This document shows, piece after piece, positions 30,360-39,335 of a DNA stretch of 64,000 nucleotides. The position numbers and the translations under genes are program-made. The notes below the pieces were generated by a model. That model saw nothing but the letters and a program-made list of their open reading frames with translations, was not told the DNA's origin and searched no databases. The first letter of the stretch is position 1. Every line of letters starts with the position of its first letter. This DNA is from Saprospiraceae bacterium (GTDB lineage: Bacteria > Bacteroidota > Bacteroidia > Chitinophagales > Saprospiraceae): assembly GCA_016719855.1 (NCBI GenBank), contig JADJYH010000002.1, positions 1-64,000 on the forward strand. The letters run 5' to 3'.

Positions 30360-31359
30360 TCAAATCAGCTTCCTGCCAACAGCTCCTGCAACTCTTCCCA
30401 TTTCCAACATCAGGTTTGTAAATTCCTCAAAATCAAGCTGTTGCGAAGCATCGCTCATTGCCATTTTCGGGTTTGGGTGCGTCTCAATTAATAATCCATC
30501 GCAGCCAAAAGCCACGCTGGCTCTCGCCAAATCCGGCACCCCGTAGGCATAGCCCATCGCATGGCTAGGGTCGAGGATGATGGGGCAATTGGTATGCTGT
30601 TTCAGCCAAGCGACACCGCAAAGGTCAAAGGTAAACCGGGTTTTTGTCTCAAACGTGCGGATGCCCCGCTCGCACAGAATCACTTCCGAATTGCCGCCCG
30701 CTCAGAATGAATTCCGCCGCTTGCACGAACTCCTGCAAGCGTCGTCCCAAAGCCCCTTTCAGCAAAATTGGCTTGCGTATCTCCTCACAGCGCCGCAGGA
30801 TGCTCTGGTCGTACATGGCCTTTGCCCCGATTTGGATGATGTCCGTGTATTCGATGACTTCTTCAATGTGAGAGCTGTCTTTTACCTCCGTGATGATGTT
30901 AAGTCCGTATTGTCGGCGCACCTCGGCGAGCATTTTTAAGCCCTCCAAGCCCAGTCCCTGAAAGGTGTACGGCGATGTGCGGGGCTTGTAGCAGCCAGCT
31001 CGCAAGGTGCTGATATTCAGCGATTTGAGCAGCTTGGCGCTCGCCTCAATTTGCTCCCAACTTTCGATGGAACAGGGGCCTGCGATGACCACCGTGTTTT
31101 TCGTGCTGCCGCCGATTTCGGTGCTGCCCCAGCGGATGCGGCGCAGTTCGTCCCGGTAGTTTTTGCTGGCCAATTGTATGTCGGAGTCCATCGGCCAGCT
31201 TGCTTGGACGAGTGGCAAAACGGCGTCAGGTAGGGTCTTTAAGGCAAAAGGCGTGACGAGTACGAAGTAGTCGGCCTCTTGGAAGACAATGGATTGAAGT
31301 TGCTGGCCGATTTCGTGGGCGGTGGGCTTGGCGACGGTATTTTTTAGATGGATAATCAT
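30360..31359 (-). CDS. aroF: 3-deoxy-7-phosphoheptulonate (DAHP) synthase (frameshifted)
   Basis: This is the first enzyme of the shikimate pathway, condensing phosphoenolpyruvate and erythrose 4-phosphate. The N-terminal ~90 residues (MIIHLKNTVAKPTAHEIGQQ) look like the ferredoxin-like regulatory domain of class Ib enzymes. The barrel follows: TVVIAGPCSIES, LRAGCYKPRTSPYTFQGLG, IQIGAKAM, KPILLKGA, then after a shift LCERGIRTFE, CPIILDPSHAMG and LIETHPNPKMAMSDA. Removing one G from the GGG near 30700 restores GGNSEVILCERG. Start MIIHLK at 31359. Confidence 0.9.
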
Positions 31360-31378
31360 TTTTTGGTTTTGATTTGCT

Positions 31379-31503
31379 CGCGAGGAGGATTGGACTGCGG
31401 ATTGAGCGGATTTGGCGGATGAAAACGGATTTATATCAGTAGATGCCAAAAATCCGTTTTCATCCGCCAAATCCGCTCAATCCGTAGTCCAATCCTCCTC
31501 GCG
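31379..31503. repeat. Inverted repeat with ~53-nt arms between Rpe-CBS and aroF genes
   Basis: The arm starting CGCGAGGAGGATTGGACTGC at 31379 pairs with its complement ending at 31503, with a single mismatch over ~53 nt and an ~18-nt loop. On the minus strand it starts 2 nt after the Rpe-CBS stop and ends 19 nt before the aroF start. Confidence 0.9.
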
Positions 31504-31505
31504 TA

Positions 31506-32510
31506 CTATGTCTCCGCTTTTATCAACTGCGTAAACGTCAAAGCCCCCGTCAAATCATTATCCGAATTAACTACCGGAATATATTGCAGCGGAAACTTAA
31601 CGCCTCGAATTAACTTCAATAATTCATCAATAGATTTATCTTCTTCAATAATAATTGGGTTTAAATTAATCAATTCAAAAGCATTGATTTCATGGAGATT
31701 TTCGAAATTACGAATTAACCCTTTTCGTACATCGGCGTTGCTAATAATGCCTTTTAATTTGCCATTATTAGTAATTAAAACAAACGCCATCTCATATTTA
31801 TCAATGGTCAAAAGGGCATTTTTAAATGTCAAATCCAGCACATCCAAAATGGGCAGCTCCTCCGTTTCAATCATAAAATCCTTGATTAAATAATGGGAAC
31901 TGACCACCTCCCGCTTCAAGTGCAGCAGCGCCGGGCCGACCGACTTGTTTTGGAACAAAAACGACCCCACCACGGCGCTCTCCACGCCCAAATTGCGAAG
32001 GATAAAGCTCACCTCGGCGTTCACCCCACCATCCACTTGTATTTGATGGGTGGGGAACAGTCGCCGAAACTGCCTTATTTTCCGAAAAGTCTCCTTGTTG
32101 AACGTACCGCCGCTCTGCCCCGGCGTGGTGGTCATCAACAGCACGTAGCTGCACCGCTCGGCGTAGGGGGCGAAGGCTTCCACGGGCGTGTCGTTCATCA
32201 AAGCAAGGCCGATTTGGCCGGGGAGGTCGGCTGGAAACTGCACTTTTTCCCCAAAATGCTCCAACTGAAAGGATACCCGACTCACTGGCGTTTTGCGAAG
32301 CAAGTCAAAATAACGCTCCGGCGTGGGCGAGATGATGTGGAGGTCAACGGGCGTCGAACTTGCGCTGTGAATGGCTTCAATGTCCTTGAAAACACTGAGG
32401 TCATCGTTGCAGTCCACATGAAAAAAGTCAATGAAATGCTCGTCCAATTCCCGCACGATGTCGGCTAATGGTTGGTGTTTGTTGCTGTAAATGGAGGCAG
32501 AAATTTTCAT
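31506..32510 (-). CDS. Ribulose-phosphate 3-epimerase-like barrel fused to a CBS pair
   Basis: The 334-aa protein starts at MKISASIYSNKHQPLADIVR. Residues ~1-210 resemble ribulose-5-phosphate 3-epimerase: FFHVDCNDDLSVF (active enzymes have HVDVMDG), PVDLHIISPTPERYFDLL, VLLMTTTPGQSGGTF (family VMTVNPGFGGQ) and IQVDGGVNAEVSFIL. Residues ~215-334 are two CBS motifs (LTFKNALLTIDKYEMAFVLI, SNADVRKGLI, QYIPVVNSDNDLTGALTFTQ). CBS pairs bind adenine nucleotides and regulate partner domains. Metal-site residues are partly changed, so the substrate may differ from ribulose 5-phosphate. It is directly upstream of aroF on the same strand and is intact. Confidence 0.8.
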   Translation of the reverse strand: MKISASIYSNKHQPLADIVRELDEHFIDFFHVDCNDDLSVFKDIEAIHSASSTPVDLHIISPTPERYFDLLRKTPVSRVSFQLEHFGEKVQFPADLPGQIGLALMNDTPVEAFAPYAERCSYVLLMTTTPGQSGGTFNKETFRKIRQFRRLFPTHQIQVDGGVNAEVSFILRNLGVESAVVGSFLFQNKSVGPALLHLKREVVSSHYLIKDFMIETEELPILDVLDLTFKNALLTIDKYEMAFVLITNNGKLKGIISNADVRKGLIRNFENLHEINAFELINLNPIIIEEDKSIDELLKLIRGVKFPLQYIPVVNSDNDLTGALTFTQLIKAET

Positions 32511-32651
32511 TGCCGCAAAAAGTAGAGCAGGATTTACGATTGCGAATGACGATTTACGATTGGGGTCGCTACCTGAATTCGCATTCGCCCTTAACCGCTT
32601 TTCTTTGCGCCTAATTTGGAACAAAGGCCGAAAAATGCCCGTTTGTCAAAT

Positions 32652-32687
32652 AACAATTCAACAATATAACAATCCAACAATACAGCA
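32652..32687. repeat. AACAATTC word repeat abutting the valS start codon
   Basis: Copies AACAATTC, AACAATAT, AACAATCC and AACAATAC-AGCA run directly into the valS ATG, as before lysA. No typical Shine-Dalgarno sequence is seen. Confidence 0.7.
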
Positions 32688-35483
32688 ATGTCCTTGTCCA
32701 CCCGATACTCCCCCAAAGAAACCGAAGAACGCTGGTACGCCCATTGGGAGGCAAAAAACTATTTCCACTCCGTGCCAGACGAGCGGGAGCCTTTCACCAT
32801 CGTCATTCCGCCGCCGAACGTGACAGGCGTGCTGCACATGGGCCACATGCTCAACAACACCATCCAGGACGTGCTCATCCGCCGGGCGAGGATGCAGGGC
32901 AAGAACGCCTGCTGGGTGCCCGGCACCGACCACGCCAGCATCGCCACCGAGGCGAAAGTGGTGCAGTTGCTGCGCAAACAGGGCATCAAAAAGGGCGACA
33001 TCCCACGGGACGAGTTCCTGAAACACGCCTTTGATTGGAAGGAAAAATACGGCGGCATCATCCTCGACCAGTTGAAAAAACTGGGCGCAAGCTGCGACTG
33101 GCAGCGCACCCGTTTTACGATGGAAGACAGCCTCAGCAAGGCCGTCATTCATGTTTTTGTGGATTTGCACAAAAAAGGCAAACTCTACCGTGGCCTGCGC
33201 ATGACCAATTGGGACCCAGAGGCGAAGACGGTTTTGAGCAACGAGGAGGTCATCCACCGGGAGGAGAATTCGCAGTTGTTCCATATCAAATACAACCTCG
33301 TTGGCGACCCCACCGACGGCATCGTCATCGCTACGCAACGCCCCGAAACCATCATGGCGGACGTGGCCATTGCCGTACACCCAGAGGAGGAGAAATACAA
33401 GCACCTCGTGGGCAAAATGGTGCTTATCCCCTTGATTAACAAGCCGATACCCATCATCGCCGATAGTTACGTGGACCGGGAGTTCGGCTCTGGGGCGCTG
33501 AAAATCACGCCCGCCCACGACCAAAACGACCTGCAAGTTGGGGAGCGGCACGGGCTGCCCGTGGTGGACATCCTGACCGAGGACGGCAAGCTGAACGCCG
33601 AGGCGCAAATCCTCGTGGGCGAAGACCGTTTCGTGGCCCGCAAGAAAATCCGCAAGCTGCTGGAAGACGCTGGCAACCTCGTGAAAGTGGAGGACTACCG
33701 CACCAGCATTGGCCACTCGGAGCGCACGGACGCCGTCGTTGAGCCGAGGCTCACCAACCAATGGTTCTTGAAAATGGGCGGCTTCGCCGCAACGGCGCTC
33801 GAAGCGGTGAAGAGCGGCGAGGTGAAATTTTACCCCGAAAGCATGTGGAACATGTACTACCAGTGGCTGCAAGAGGACAACGTGCGGGACTGGTGCATCA
33901 GCCGCCAATTGTGGTGGGGGCAGAGGATTCCGGCGTGGTACATTTGAAGTCGGCAGTTGGAGTCCGCAGTTGGCAGTCGGCTGACCTGCAATTTTCGGAA
34001 AGTGGACGTTGATGGAAAGGGGAGAGGAAGTTGGTTTTTGTCGCTGAAACAGCGGCAGACGCTTTGGCCTTGGCCAAAACAAAAAGGGCATCAACAATTG
34101 ACCATCAATGATTTGCAGCAAGACGAAGACGTAGTGGACACTTGGTTCAGCTCATGGCTCTGGCCGATTGCGGTGTTCGATGGTTTTGAGCGTCAGGACG
34201 AACTGAAATACTACTACCCGACCAACGTGCTGGTGACGGGTTGGGACATCATGTTCTTCTGGGTGGCCCGCATGATAATGTCGGGCTACGAGTGGTCGGA
34301 GGAGCTTTTGGGCAAGGATTTGAAAGGCCGGATGCCGTTCCATGACGTGTATTTCACGGGGATGGTGCGGGACAGCAAGCGCCGCAAAATGTCCAAGCAA
34401 CTCGGCAACTCACCGGATGCGCTGGAACTCATCGAAAACTACGGGGCCGACGGCGTCCGCTTCGGGATGTTGCTCTCTGGTTCAGCGGGCAACGACATTA
34501 TCTTCGATGCGCCGATTGACCCGGTGACGAAAACCGTACTGAACGAAAGCAAGCTCTGCGAGCAGGGCCGCAATTTCTGCAACAAAATGTGGAACGCACT
34601 GCGCCTCATCAAGGGTTGGGAGCGGTCGGACGCCGAACAGCCGGAAGTGAACGCCCTTGCCGTGGCTTGGATGAAGGACAAATTCGACCAGACGCTGGCC
34701 GAAGTGGAGGCCAATTTCACAACCTATCGCCTCGGCGATGTGCTGATGGGGCTGTATCAAACCATTTGGGACGATTTCTGCTCCTGGTACCTCGAAATCA
34801 TCAAACCTGCCTTCAACGAGGACGGAACGAGCGAGCCAATTGACCACCAGACCTACGAGGCAACCATCAATATTTTCGAGAAAATGATGGCAGCCCTGCA
34901 CCCGTTCATGCCGTTCGTGACGGAGGAAATCTGGCACCAATTGCGGGAGCGGAAAGCTGGAAATGACTGTGTCGTGGCTGCCTACCCGACCGCTGGCAGG
35001 GTGGACAAGGACATGATTCAGAAGGTGGACAAGGCCAAGGATTTGATTACCAAAATACGGGAAAGCCGCAGCAGCAAGGGCATTTCACCAAAGGAGAGCC
35101 TGCGCCTGTTTGCCCAAAACCTGCCGAGCACCCAAGCCATGTTCGAGTTGAACGGCCTCGCCGGGCTGGTTCAGAAAATGGGCAACCTCAGCGAACTCAG
35201 CTTCACTGATGACGAACCAGCGGGCACGGTTTCGCTGCTTTCCGGCACGGAGAAGTACTTCCTGGAAATGAACATCACGATTGATGTGGCCGCCGAACGG
35301 GAGCGCATCACAAAAGAGCTTGAATACTACCAAGGTTTCGTGGCCAGCGTGGAGAAGAAGCTTTCCAATGAAAAATTCGTGGGCGGGGCACCTGCTGCCG
35401 TAATTGACGCTGAGCGCAAAAAGCTGGCGGATGGGCTGGAGAAGATGCGGATTTTGGAAGAGGGGTTGGTGAAGTTGGGGTGA
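32688..35483 (+). CDS. valS: Valyl-tRNA synthetase, interrupted by a repeat-like insertion
   Basis: This class I synthetase charges tRNA-Val. HIGH motif: GVLHMGHMLNNT. Family segments are WVPGTDHASIATE, NWDPEAKTVLSNEEV, SRQLWWGQRIPAWY, then QDEDVVDTWFSSWLWP, the KMSKS motif RKMSKQLGN, and the C-terminal coiled-coil arm. Between AWY (33941) and the expected DGKG (34011) lie ~69 extra bases containing an in-frame TGA (33945-33947) and the word GCAGTTGGCAGTCGGC. The next ~60 bases need two shifts that cancel (near 34020 and 34080) to give KLVFVAETAADALALAK. Both halves are in the same frame. valS is normally essential, so some of this may be sequence error. Confidence 0.9.
33942..34010. repeat. 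Repeat-like insertion inside valS
   Basis: These ~69 bases separate two blocks that are adjacent in normal valyl-tRNA synthetases. They contain CGGCAGTTGGAGTCCGCAGT and TGGCAGTCGGC, the same word type as the repeat at 18373-18536 (GTTGGCAGT). The exact ends are estimated from the protein alignment I know, not computed. Confidence 0.55.
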
Positions 35484-35486
35484 TTG

Positions 35487-35571
35487 GGAGATTTCCCGTC
35501 TCTGGGTTAACCACCCCTGTTAGAGCTTCAAACTCTAACAGGGGTGGTTAACCCAGAGACGGGAAATCTCC
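35487..35571. repeat. Palindrome upstream of RAYT, TTAGAGCTTC core
   Basis: Perfect 39-nt arms (35487-35525 and 35533-35571; GGAGATTTCCCGTCTCTGGG... and complement) around the loop CTTCAAA. It begins with GGAG, 3 nt after the valS stop codon. The core is shared with 30271-30350 and 36367-36446. Confidence 0.95.
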
Positions 35572-35594
35572 TTGAGAATATTAAATCGGTGCAA

Positions 35595-35603
35595 TATCTT
35601 TAC
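35595..35603 (+). promoter_or_regulatory. Candidate -7 promoter element of the RAYT gene
   Basis: TATCTTTAC is one base from the TAnnTTTG consensus. It lies between the upstream palindrome and the start codon, 20-28 nt before the ATG. Confidence 0.4.
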
Positions 35604-35622
35604 CCAAACAAAACTCCATACT

Positions 35623-36357
35623 ATGAGCGACCCTTATGCCATCCCACTTCGTGCCGATCGAACTTACCATATCTTCAATCAAGGCAACAACCGAGAAGAT
35701 ATTTTCATTGAACCAAGAAACTACCTCTATTTTTTAGATAAGATTCGGGACCATATCTCGCCAATTGCACAAATCTTTGCATATTGTTTACTTCCCAATC
35801 ATTTCCACCTTTTGGTTAGAGTATATTCTTATGATGTGCTGTATGAGCGGATGCCAGGCCGCTTTCTAAAGCCAATTTTTCATTCAACCTACCGTGAAAG
35901 CACTCAACCCGATGAAGCGGCATTTGATGATAGGATTAGCCAGATTCTGGCCCGACAGTTTTCAAACCTGTTTTCCGGCTATGCCCAGGCCTTCAACAAG
36001 GCAAATGATAGAAAAGGAAAGCTGTTTTCTTTGCCATTTGGCCGTGTCTTGATAGAGGGCCAAGATTTGTTCACCTATCTCATTTGTTATATCCATAGAA
36101 ACCCAGTCCATCATCGTTTCTGTGATGATTATGGTATTTGGCCGTATAGCTCATATCAGGAAATATTGGAAAAGCTGAAGAGTAGTCAAGAAATAGGTAC
36201 GCCAACGGCAAAGACACACCTAATTGACAACGGCACAATGCCTTCAAGCATTCTATACCTTGAGTTTTTGGAGTTGTGGTTTGGGAAAACGAAACATTAT
36301 CTGATGCTGCATGAGCAAGCCAAGGAGAAGTTGGAGAGGAAATTTTTGCTCGAATAA
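35623..36357 (+). CDS. REP-associated tyrosine transposase (RAYT, Y1/HUH family)
   Basis: The 244-aa protein starts at MSDPYAIPLRADRTYHIFNQ. The HUH motif is H60-F61-H62 in CLLPNHFHLLVRV, and the single catalytic tyrosine is probably Y120 in LFSGYAQAFNKANDRKGKLF, both in the order of IS200-like and RAYT proteins. Later family segments are LICYIHRNPVHHRFCDDYGI and WPYSSYQEI. Such enzymes cut and rejoin single strands at hairpins and are thought to spread or maintain REP palindromes. Here it is the only transposase in the window, is intact among many frameshifted neighbours, and has a long palindrome close to each end. Confidence 0.9.
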   Translation: MSDPYAIPLRADRTYHIFNQGNNREDIFIEPRNYLYFLDKIRDHISPIAQIFAYCLLPNHFHLLVRVYSYDVLYERMPGRFLKPIFHSTYRESTQPDEAAFDDRISQILARQFSNLFSGYAQAFNKANDRKGKLFSLPFGRVLIEGQDLFTYLICYIHRNPVHHRFCDDYGIWPYSSYQEILEKLKSSQEIGTPTAKTHLIDNGTMPSSILYLEFLELWFGKTKHYLMLHEQAKEKLERKFLLE

Positions 36358-36366
36358 TGCCTTCAA

Positions 36367-36446
36367 TCAGGCCATCAGGGAAGATGAACCACCTCTGTTA
36401 GAGCTTCAAGCTCTAACAGAGGTGGTTCATCTTCCTGATGGCCTGA
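36367..36446. repeat. Palindrome downstream of RAYT, TTAGAGCTTC core
   Basis: Arms of ~39-40 nt (TCAGGCCATCAGGGAAGATG... from 36367, complement ending at 36446) differ only by one G/C in a GGG/CC run. The centre is CTGTTAGAGCTT-C-AAGCTCTAACAG. It starts 9 nt after the RAYT stop. Confidence 0.95.
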
Positions 36447-36504
36447 TCGCACTTTGTTTTATGTGCTTTTTCATGAGTAATCCCCTCCTTCAACAAATCG
36501 TTGA

Positions 36505-37369
36505 ATGAATATGCTAAAACCAATCTTCGCCTTTACTATCCCCTTCCTGCAAGCCTTTCTCGGCTGCCAGTCCCCAGAGGGCAAACCTGAACCCGGCAGC
36601 CGTCGCTGTTTCTCGGCAAATCGAAAATACGGATGGAGCGACCATCTCGCTGCGCTTCCAACCGCCCGCTGGATTCGCCAGGCAGGAAGTCTCGACCATC
36701 TCTTTCGCCAGTTACCTCCGCAACCTTCCATTGAAACCCGCCTATGCCCATGTTCATCTTTTTGACGGAAGGCTGAAAAGCCGACAAACCGTCCATGCCG
36801 CCGTGGTGGACATGGCTACGGGCGACCGTGACCTTCAGCAATGCGCCGATGCGGTCATGCGGTTGCGGGCAGAGCATTTGTTTGCTCAAAAACAGTACGA
36901 TGCGTTGCATTTCAACTTTACCAACGGCTTCAATGCGGAATATGTGAAATGGCGGCAAGGCTACCGAGTGAAGGTGGAAGGCAACAAAACAGAATGGTAT
37001 GCAACCAACACACCGTCAACGAGTTATGAGTCTTTCAGGGAATACCTCAACCTCGTTTTTATGTACGCCGGGACGCTTTCGCTGTCCAAAGAACTGAAGC
37101 CAAAGCAAGTGAAGGATCTCGCCATTGGCGACGTGTTCATCCAAGGCGGAAGCCCTGGCCATGTGGTCATTGTGGTGGATGTAGCGGTGAAGTCGGGTAC
37201 GGGCGAAAAGATTTTTATGCTCGCCCAAAGCTATATGCCAGCGCAGGAGATTCACGTGCTGGTGAACCCGAATGATGAGGAGTTAAGTCCTTGGTACAGT
37301 TCGGATTTCGGCGAGGAATTGCAGACGCCTGAGTGGACGTTTGAAAGTGAAATGTTGAAATCGTTTTGA
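36505..37369 (+). CDS. DUF4846 lipoprotein (frameshifted)
   Basis: The start MNMLKPIFAFTIPFLQAFLG gives a lipoprotein signal (lipobox AFLGC). After a one-base shift near 36590 the frame continues as VSRQIENTDGATISLRFQPP and then through the clean part from 36731: KPAYAHVHLFDGRLKSRQ, QQCADAVMRLRAEHLFAQ, QYDALHFNFTNGF, YAGTLSLSKELKP and GSPGHVVIVVDVA. This is the DUF4846 family, of unknown function, common in Bacteroidota. It ends 10 nt before a palindrome shared with the convergent reductase gene. Confidence 0.75.
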
Positions 37370-37379
37370 CGGGATATTG

Positions 37380-37452
37380 TGGTCGCCCAATTTATTGGGC
37401 TGACCGTGAATCATGTACCGATTTTCGGTCAGCCCAATAAATTGGGCGACCA
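37380..37452. repeat. Perfect 27-nt inverted repeat between convergent genes
   Basis: Arms 37380-37406 and 37426-37452 (TGGTCGCCCAATTTATTGGG... and complement) are exact around a 19-nt loop. The repeat lies 10 nt after the DUF4846 stop and 5 nt from the stop of the minus-strand reductase gene, so it could terminate both. Confidence 0.9.
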
Positions 37453-37457
37453 CTAAC

Positions 37458-38431
37458 TCACTGGCTCCAACTCGTCGGCGTCCTGTCCCACCGATGCTTT
37501 TTCAACTCAAACAAGGTATCGTATTTCAATCCAATCCCATCGCTGCAACCGATGTTCGCTTCCACGTGGCGCAGCTTGCGCATGCCCGGTATCGTCGTCG
37601 CCACGTCGTGGTTGCTGAGGATGAAACGGATGGCCATTTCCGCCATCGTCATGCGGGGCGGGATGATGGGGCGCAATGCTTCTGCCCTGTCCACGGACGC
37701 ATCCAAGTTTTCTTTTACGAAGTAAGTCGCCCGCCAATCATCGGGCGGGAAGGTCATGTCCTTCGTCATGTTCCCTGTCAGCGTGCCCTCGTCGAAGGGG
37801 ACACGGGCGATGACGCCGATGTTCAGTTCCCGGCAGAGCGGGAAGAGGTTGTCTTCCGGGTTTTGGTCGAAGATATTGTAAATGACCTGCACCGTATCAA
37901 TCAAACCAGTGCGGAGGGTTTCGAGGCTGTTGTCGGGTTCCCAGCGGTTGATGCTGATGCCCCAGTGCGCCACTTTACCCGCTTTGGTCAGCTTCGCAAT
38001 GGTCTCTTTCCACTCGTCCCGCTCATGCCACGAATCGTTCCAGACGTGGAACTGCATCAGGTCAAGCTGCTCGACGCCGAGGTTTCGCATGCTTCGCTCC
38101 ACGTAATCCATGATATACTCGGATGGAAAAACGTCCTCCAATGGTCAAACTCCGGCTTGGATGGCCACCTCCTGTTCTTCGGCGGAACCTTCGAGGCGAG
38201 GTAGAGCCGCTTGGTGTGGTGCTTCCTGACCAGTTCGCCGAGGATTATTTCGCTCACGCCATCGCCGTAAGCCCAAGCCGTGTCGAAGAAATTGAGGCCC
38301 AGTTCCACTGCTCGTTCCAGCGCCTGCTGAACTTCCTTGGGGTCGGTGTCTTTCCAGCCAGCCAGGCCCCACATGCCGTAGCCGATTTCTGAGATTTGGT
38401 AGCCTGTGCGGCCGAGGGTTCGAAATTTCAT
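37458..38431 (-). CDS. Aldo/keto reductase (frameshifted)
   Basis: The protein is an ~324-aa NADPH-dependent TIM-barrel reductase. The start MKFRTLGRTGYQISEIGYGM is typical. The catalytic Asp and Tyr are in LNFFDTAWAYGDG and the Lys in YLASKVPPK. After a shift near 38143 it continues as EDVFPSEYIMDYVERSMRNL, LDLMQFHVWNDSWHE (usual His changed context), AHWGISINRWEPDN and MAEMAIRFILSNHDVATTIP. Adding one T gives DHLEDVFPSEY, so a homopolymer error is likely. The substrate is not predictable. Confidence 0.85.
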
Positions 38432-38436
38432 TGAAA

Positions 38437-38502
38437 TTGGGTTATTGAGTTATTGAGATATTGGGTTATTGGACGGAATAACTTAATAACCCAATAACTT
38501 AA
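38437..38502. repeat. Inverted repeat (word GTTATTGAG)
   Basis: Copies of GGGTTATTGAG/GTTATTGGG on the left face AATAACCCAATAACTT on the right, with several alternative pairings because the arms are repeated words. It lies just after the stop of the thioredoxin-like gene and 6 nt before the reductase start (minus strand). Confidence 0.6.
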
Positions 38503-38503
38503 T

Positions 38504-39100
38504 TTACAAAAGCAGCGGTTGCAGCATCGCAGTCAACTCATCCGCTGAGAGGTCACGGGTGTGGAACTGTTTGATGCCGTCCTTGGTCTTGATGAAAATG
38601 GCTGGAACATTGCCCTGCCAGCCGCCGGAAATATCGTTGCGCCACTTGCCGTCGCTGCCCTTGACTTGCAGCACCTCGGCGGCGATGCCCGATTTGCGCA
38701 GCACGAGGTTCACGCCGTCGGCCATTTTTTCTTCGTCGAGGTTGACGGAGAGGAGGTGCAGCTTGCCCTCGCCGCTTTTGTTCTGGATGCCCTGCAATGC
38801 TTGTTGCAGTTGGACGCACTTCAGGCAATCGGTTTTCCAGAAATTGACCACGAGTAGAGCGGTGGTGTCCGCTTTTATTTGCGACAACAAATCGGCTGGC
38901 GCAACGAGCTTGGCCGACTTGCCTTTGGCGGCTGCCAACTCGGCGTTTTCAGCGTCAGAGGTGTTGCCGGTTTGCTCCATGTTGTGGGGCAAAGCGGCCT
39001 CGTTGTTGGCGGCTTGGTCCTGGTCATTGCCGCAGGCGAAGAAAAAGGCGGCAGGGATGATGGCGGTGAATAGCCAGGTTTTTGCGAAGCGGATTTGCAT
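38504..39100 (-). CDS. Thioredoxin-like lipoprotein
   Basis: This 198-aa lipoprotein (lipobox FFFAC near residue 23) has an acidic linker and a thioredoxin-fold domain. ALLVVNFWKTDCLKCVQLQQ contains a CLKC redox pair in the CxxC position. GKLHLLSVNLDEEK and GNVPAIFIKTKDGIKQF carry the later strands with the cis-Pro region (VPAIF). It probably reduces or exchanges thiols in the periplasm, as TlpA/ResA proteins do. It is intact. Confidence 0.75.
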   Translation of the reverse strand: MQIRFAKTWLFTAIIPAAFFFACGNDQDQAANNEAALPHNMEQTGNTSDAENAELAAAKGKSAKLVAPADLLSQIKADTTALLVVNFWKTDCLKCVQLQQALQGIQNKSGEGKLHLLSVNLDEEKMADGVNLVLRKSGIAAEVLQVKGSDGKWRNDISGGWQGNVPAIFIKTKDGIKQFHTRDLSADELTAMLQPLLL

Positions 39101-39335
39101 TTAATTGGATTGAGTGGTGCTTGGTTGATTCGCCGCAAATTTGCAAAAGTTTCTGGTGTGGGCGTTTGAATTCGCCGGGTATTTGTTTTTGACCATTTTA
39201 AATGGCAGGAAAATGACAACTCAAGTGTGCTTCTGCCTTTACTAAAACGTTGAACTAGGTAAGGAGAACCGTGGCACAAACCATGACAGTCGCCAAATGG
39301 GAAAACTCCTTAATTTCGCAGTCAAAACCATATAC

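Larger units (their letters stand above)
35487..36446 (+). mobile_element. RAYT gene with flanking palindromes (REPtron-like unit)
   Basis: The transposase gene 35623-36357 is enclosed by two long palindromes (35487-35571 and 36367-36446) that share the core CTGTTAGAGCTTC and its complement but have different arms. Single-copy RAYT genes flanked by REP palindromes are an established arrangement, known as a REPtron. No target-site duplication or IS ends beyond the palindromes were seen. Confidence 0.75.

Noticed and set aside
33945..33947. TGA in valS as selenocysteine or stop-codon reassignment
   Set aside because: It lies in inserted repeat-like sequence, not at a catalytic position. Many other genes in the window end normally in TGA, and no SECIS-like structure was recognised.
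32658..34121. 487-aa open frame antisense to valS
   Set aside because: It lies wholly over the clear valyl-tRNA synthetase and shows only composition-driven sequence (HVHHGQPVPLP type). It is a shadow of a GC-rich gene.
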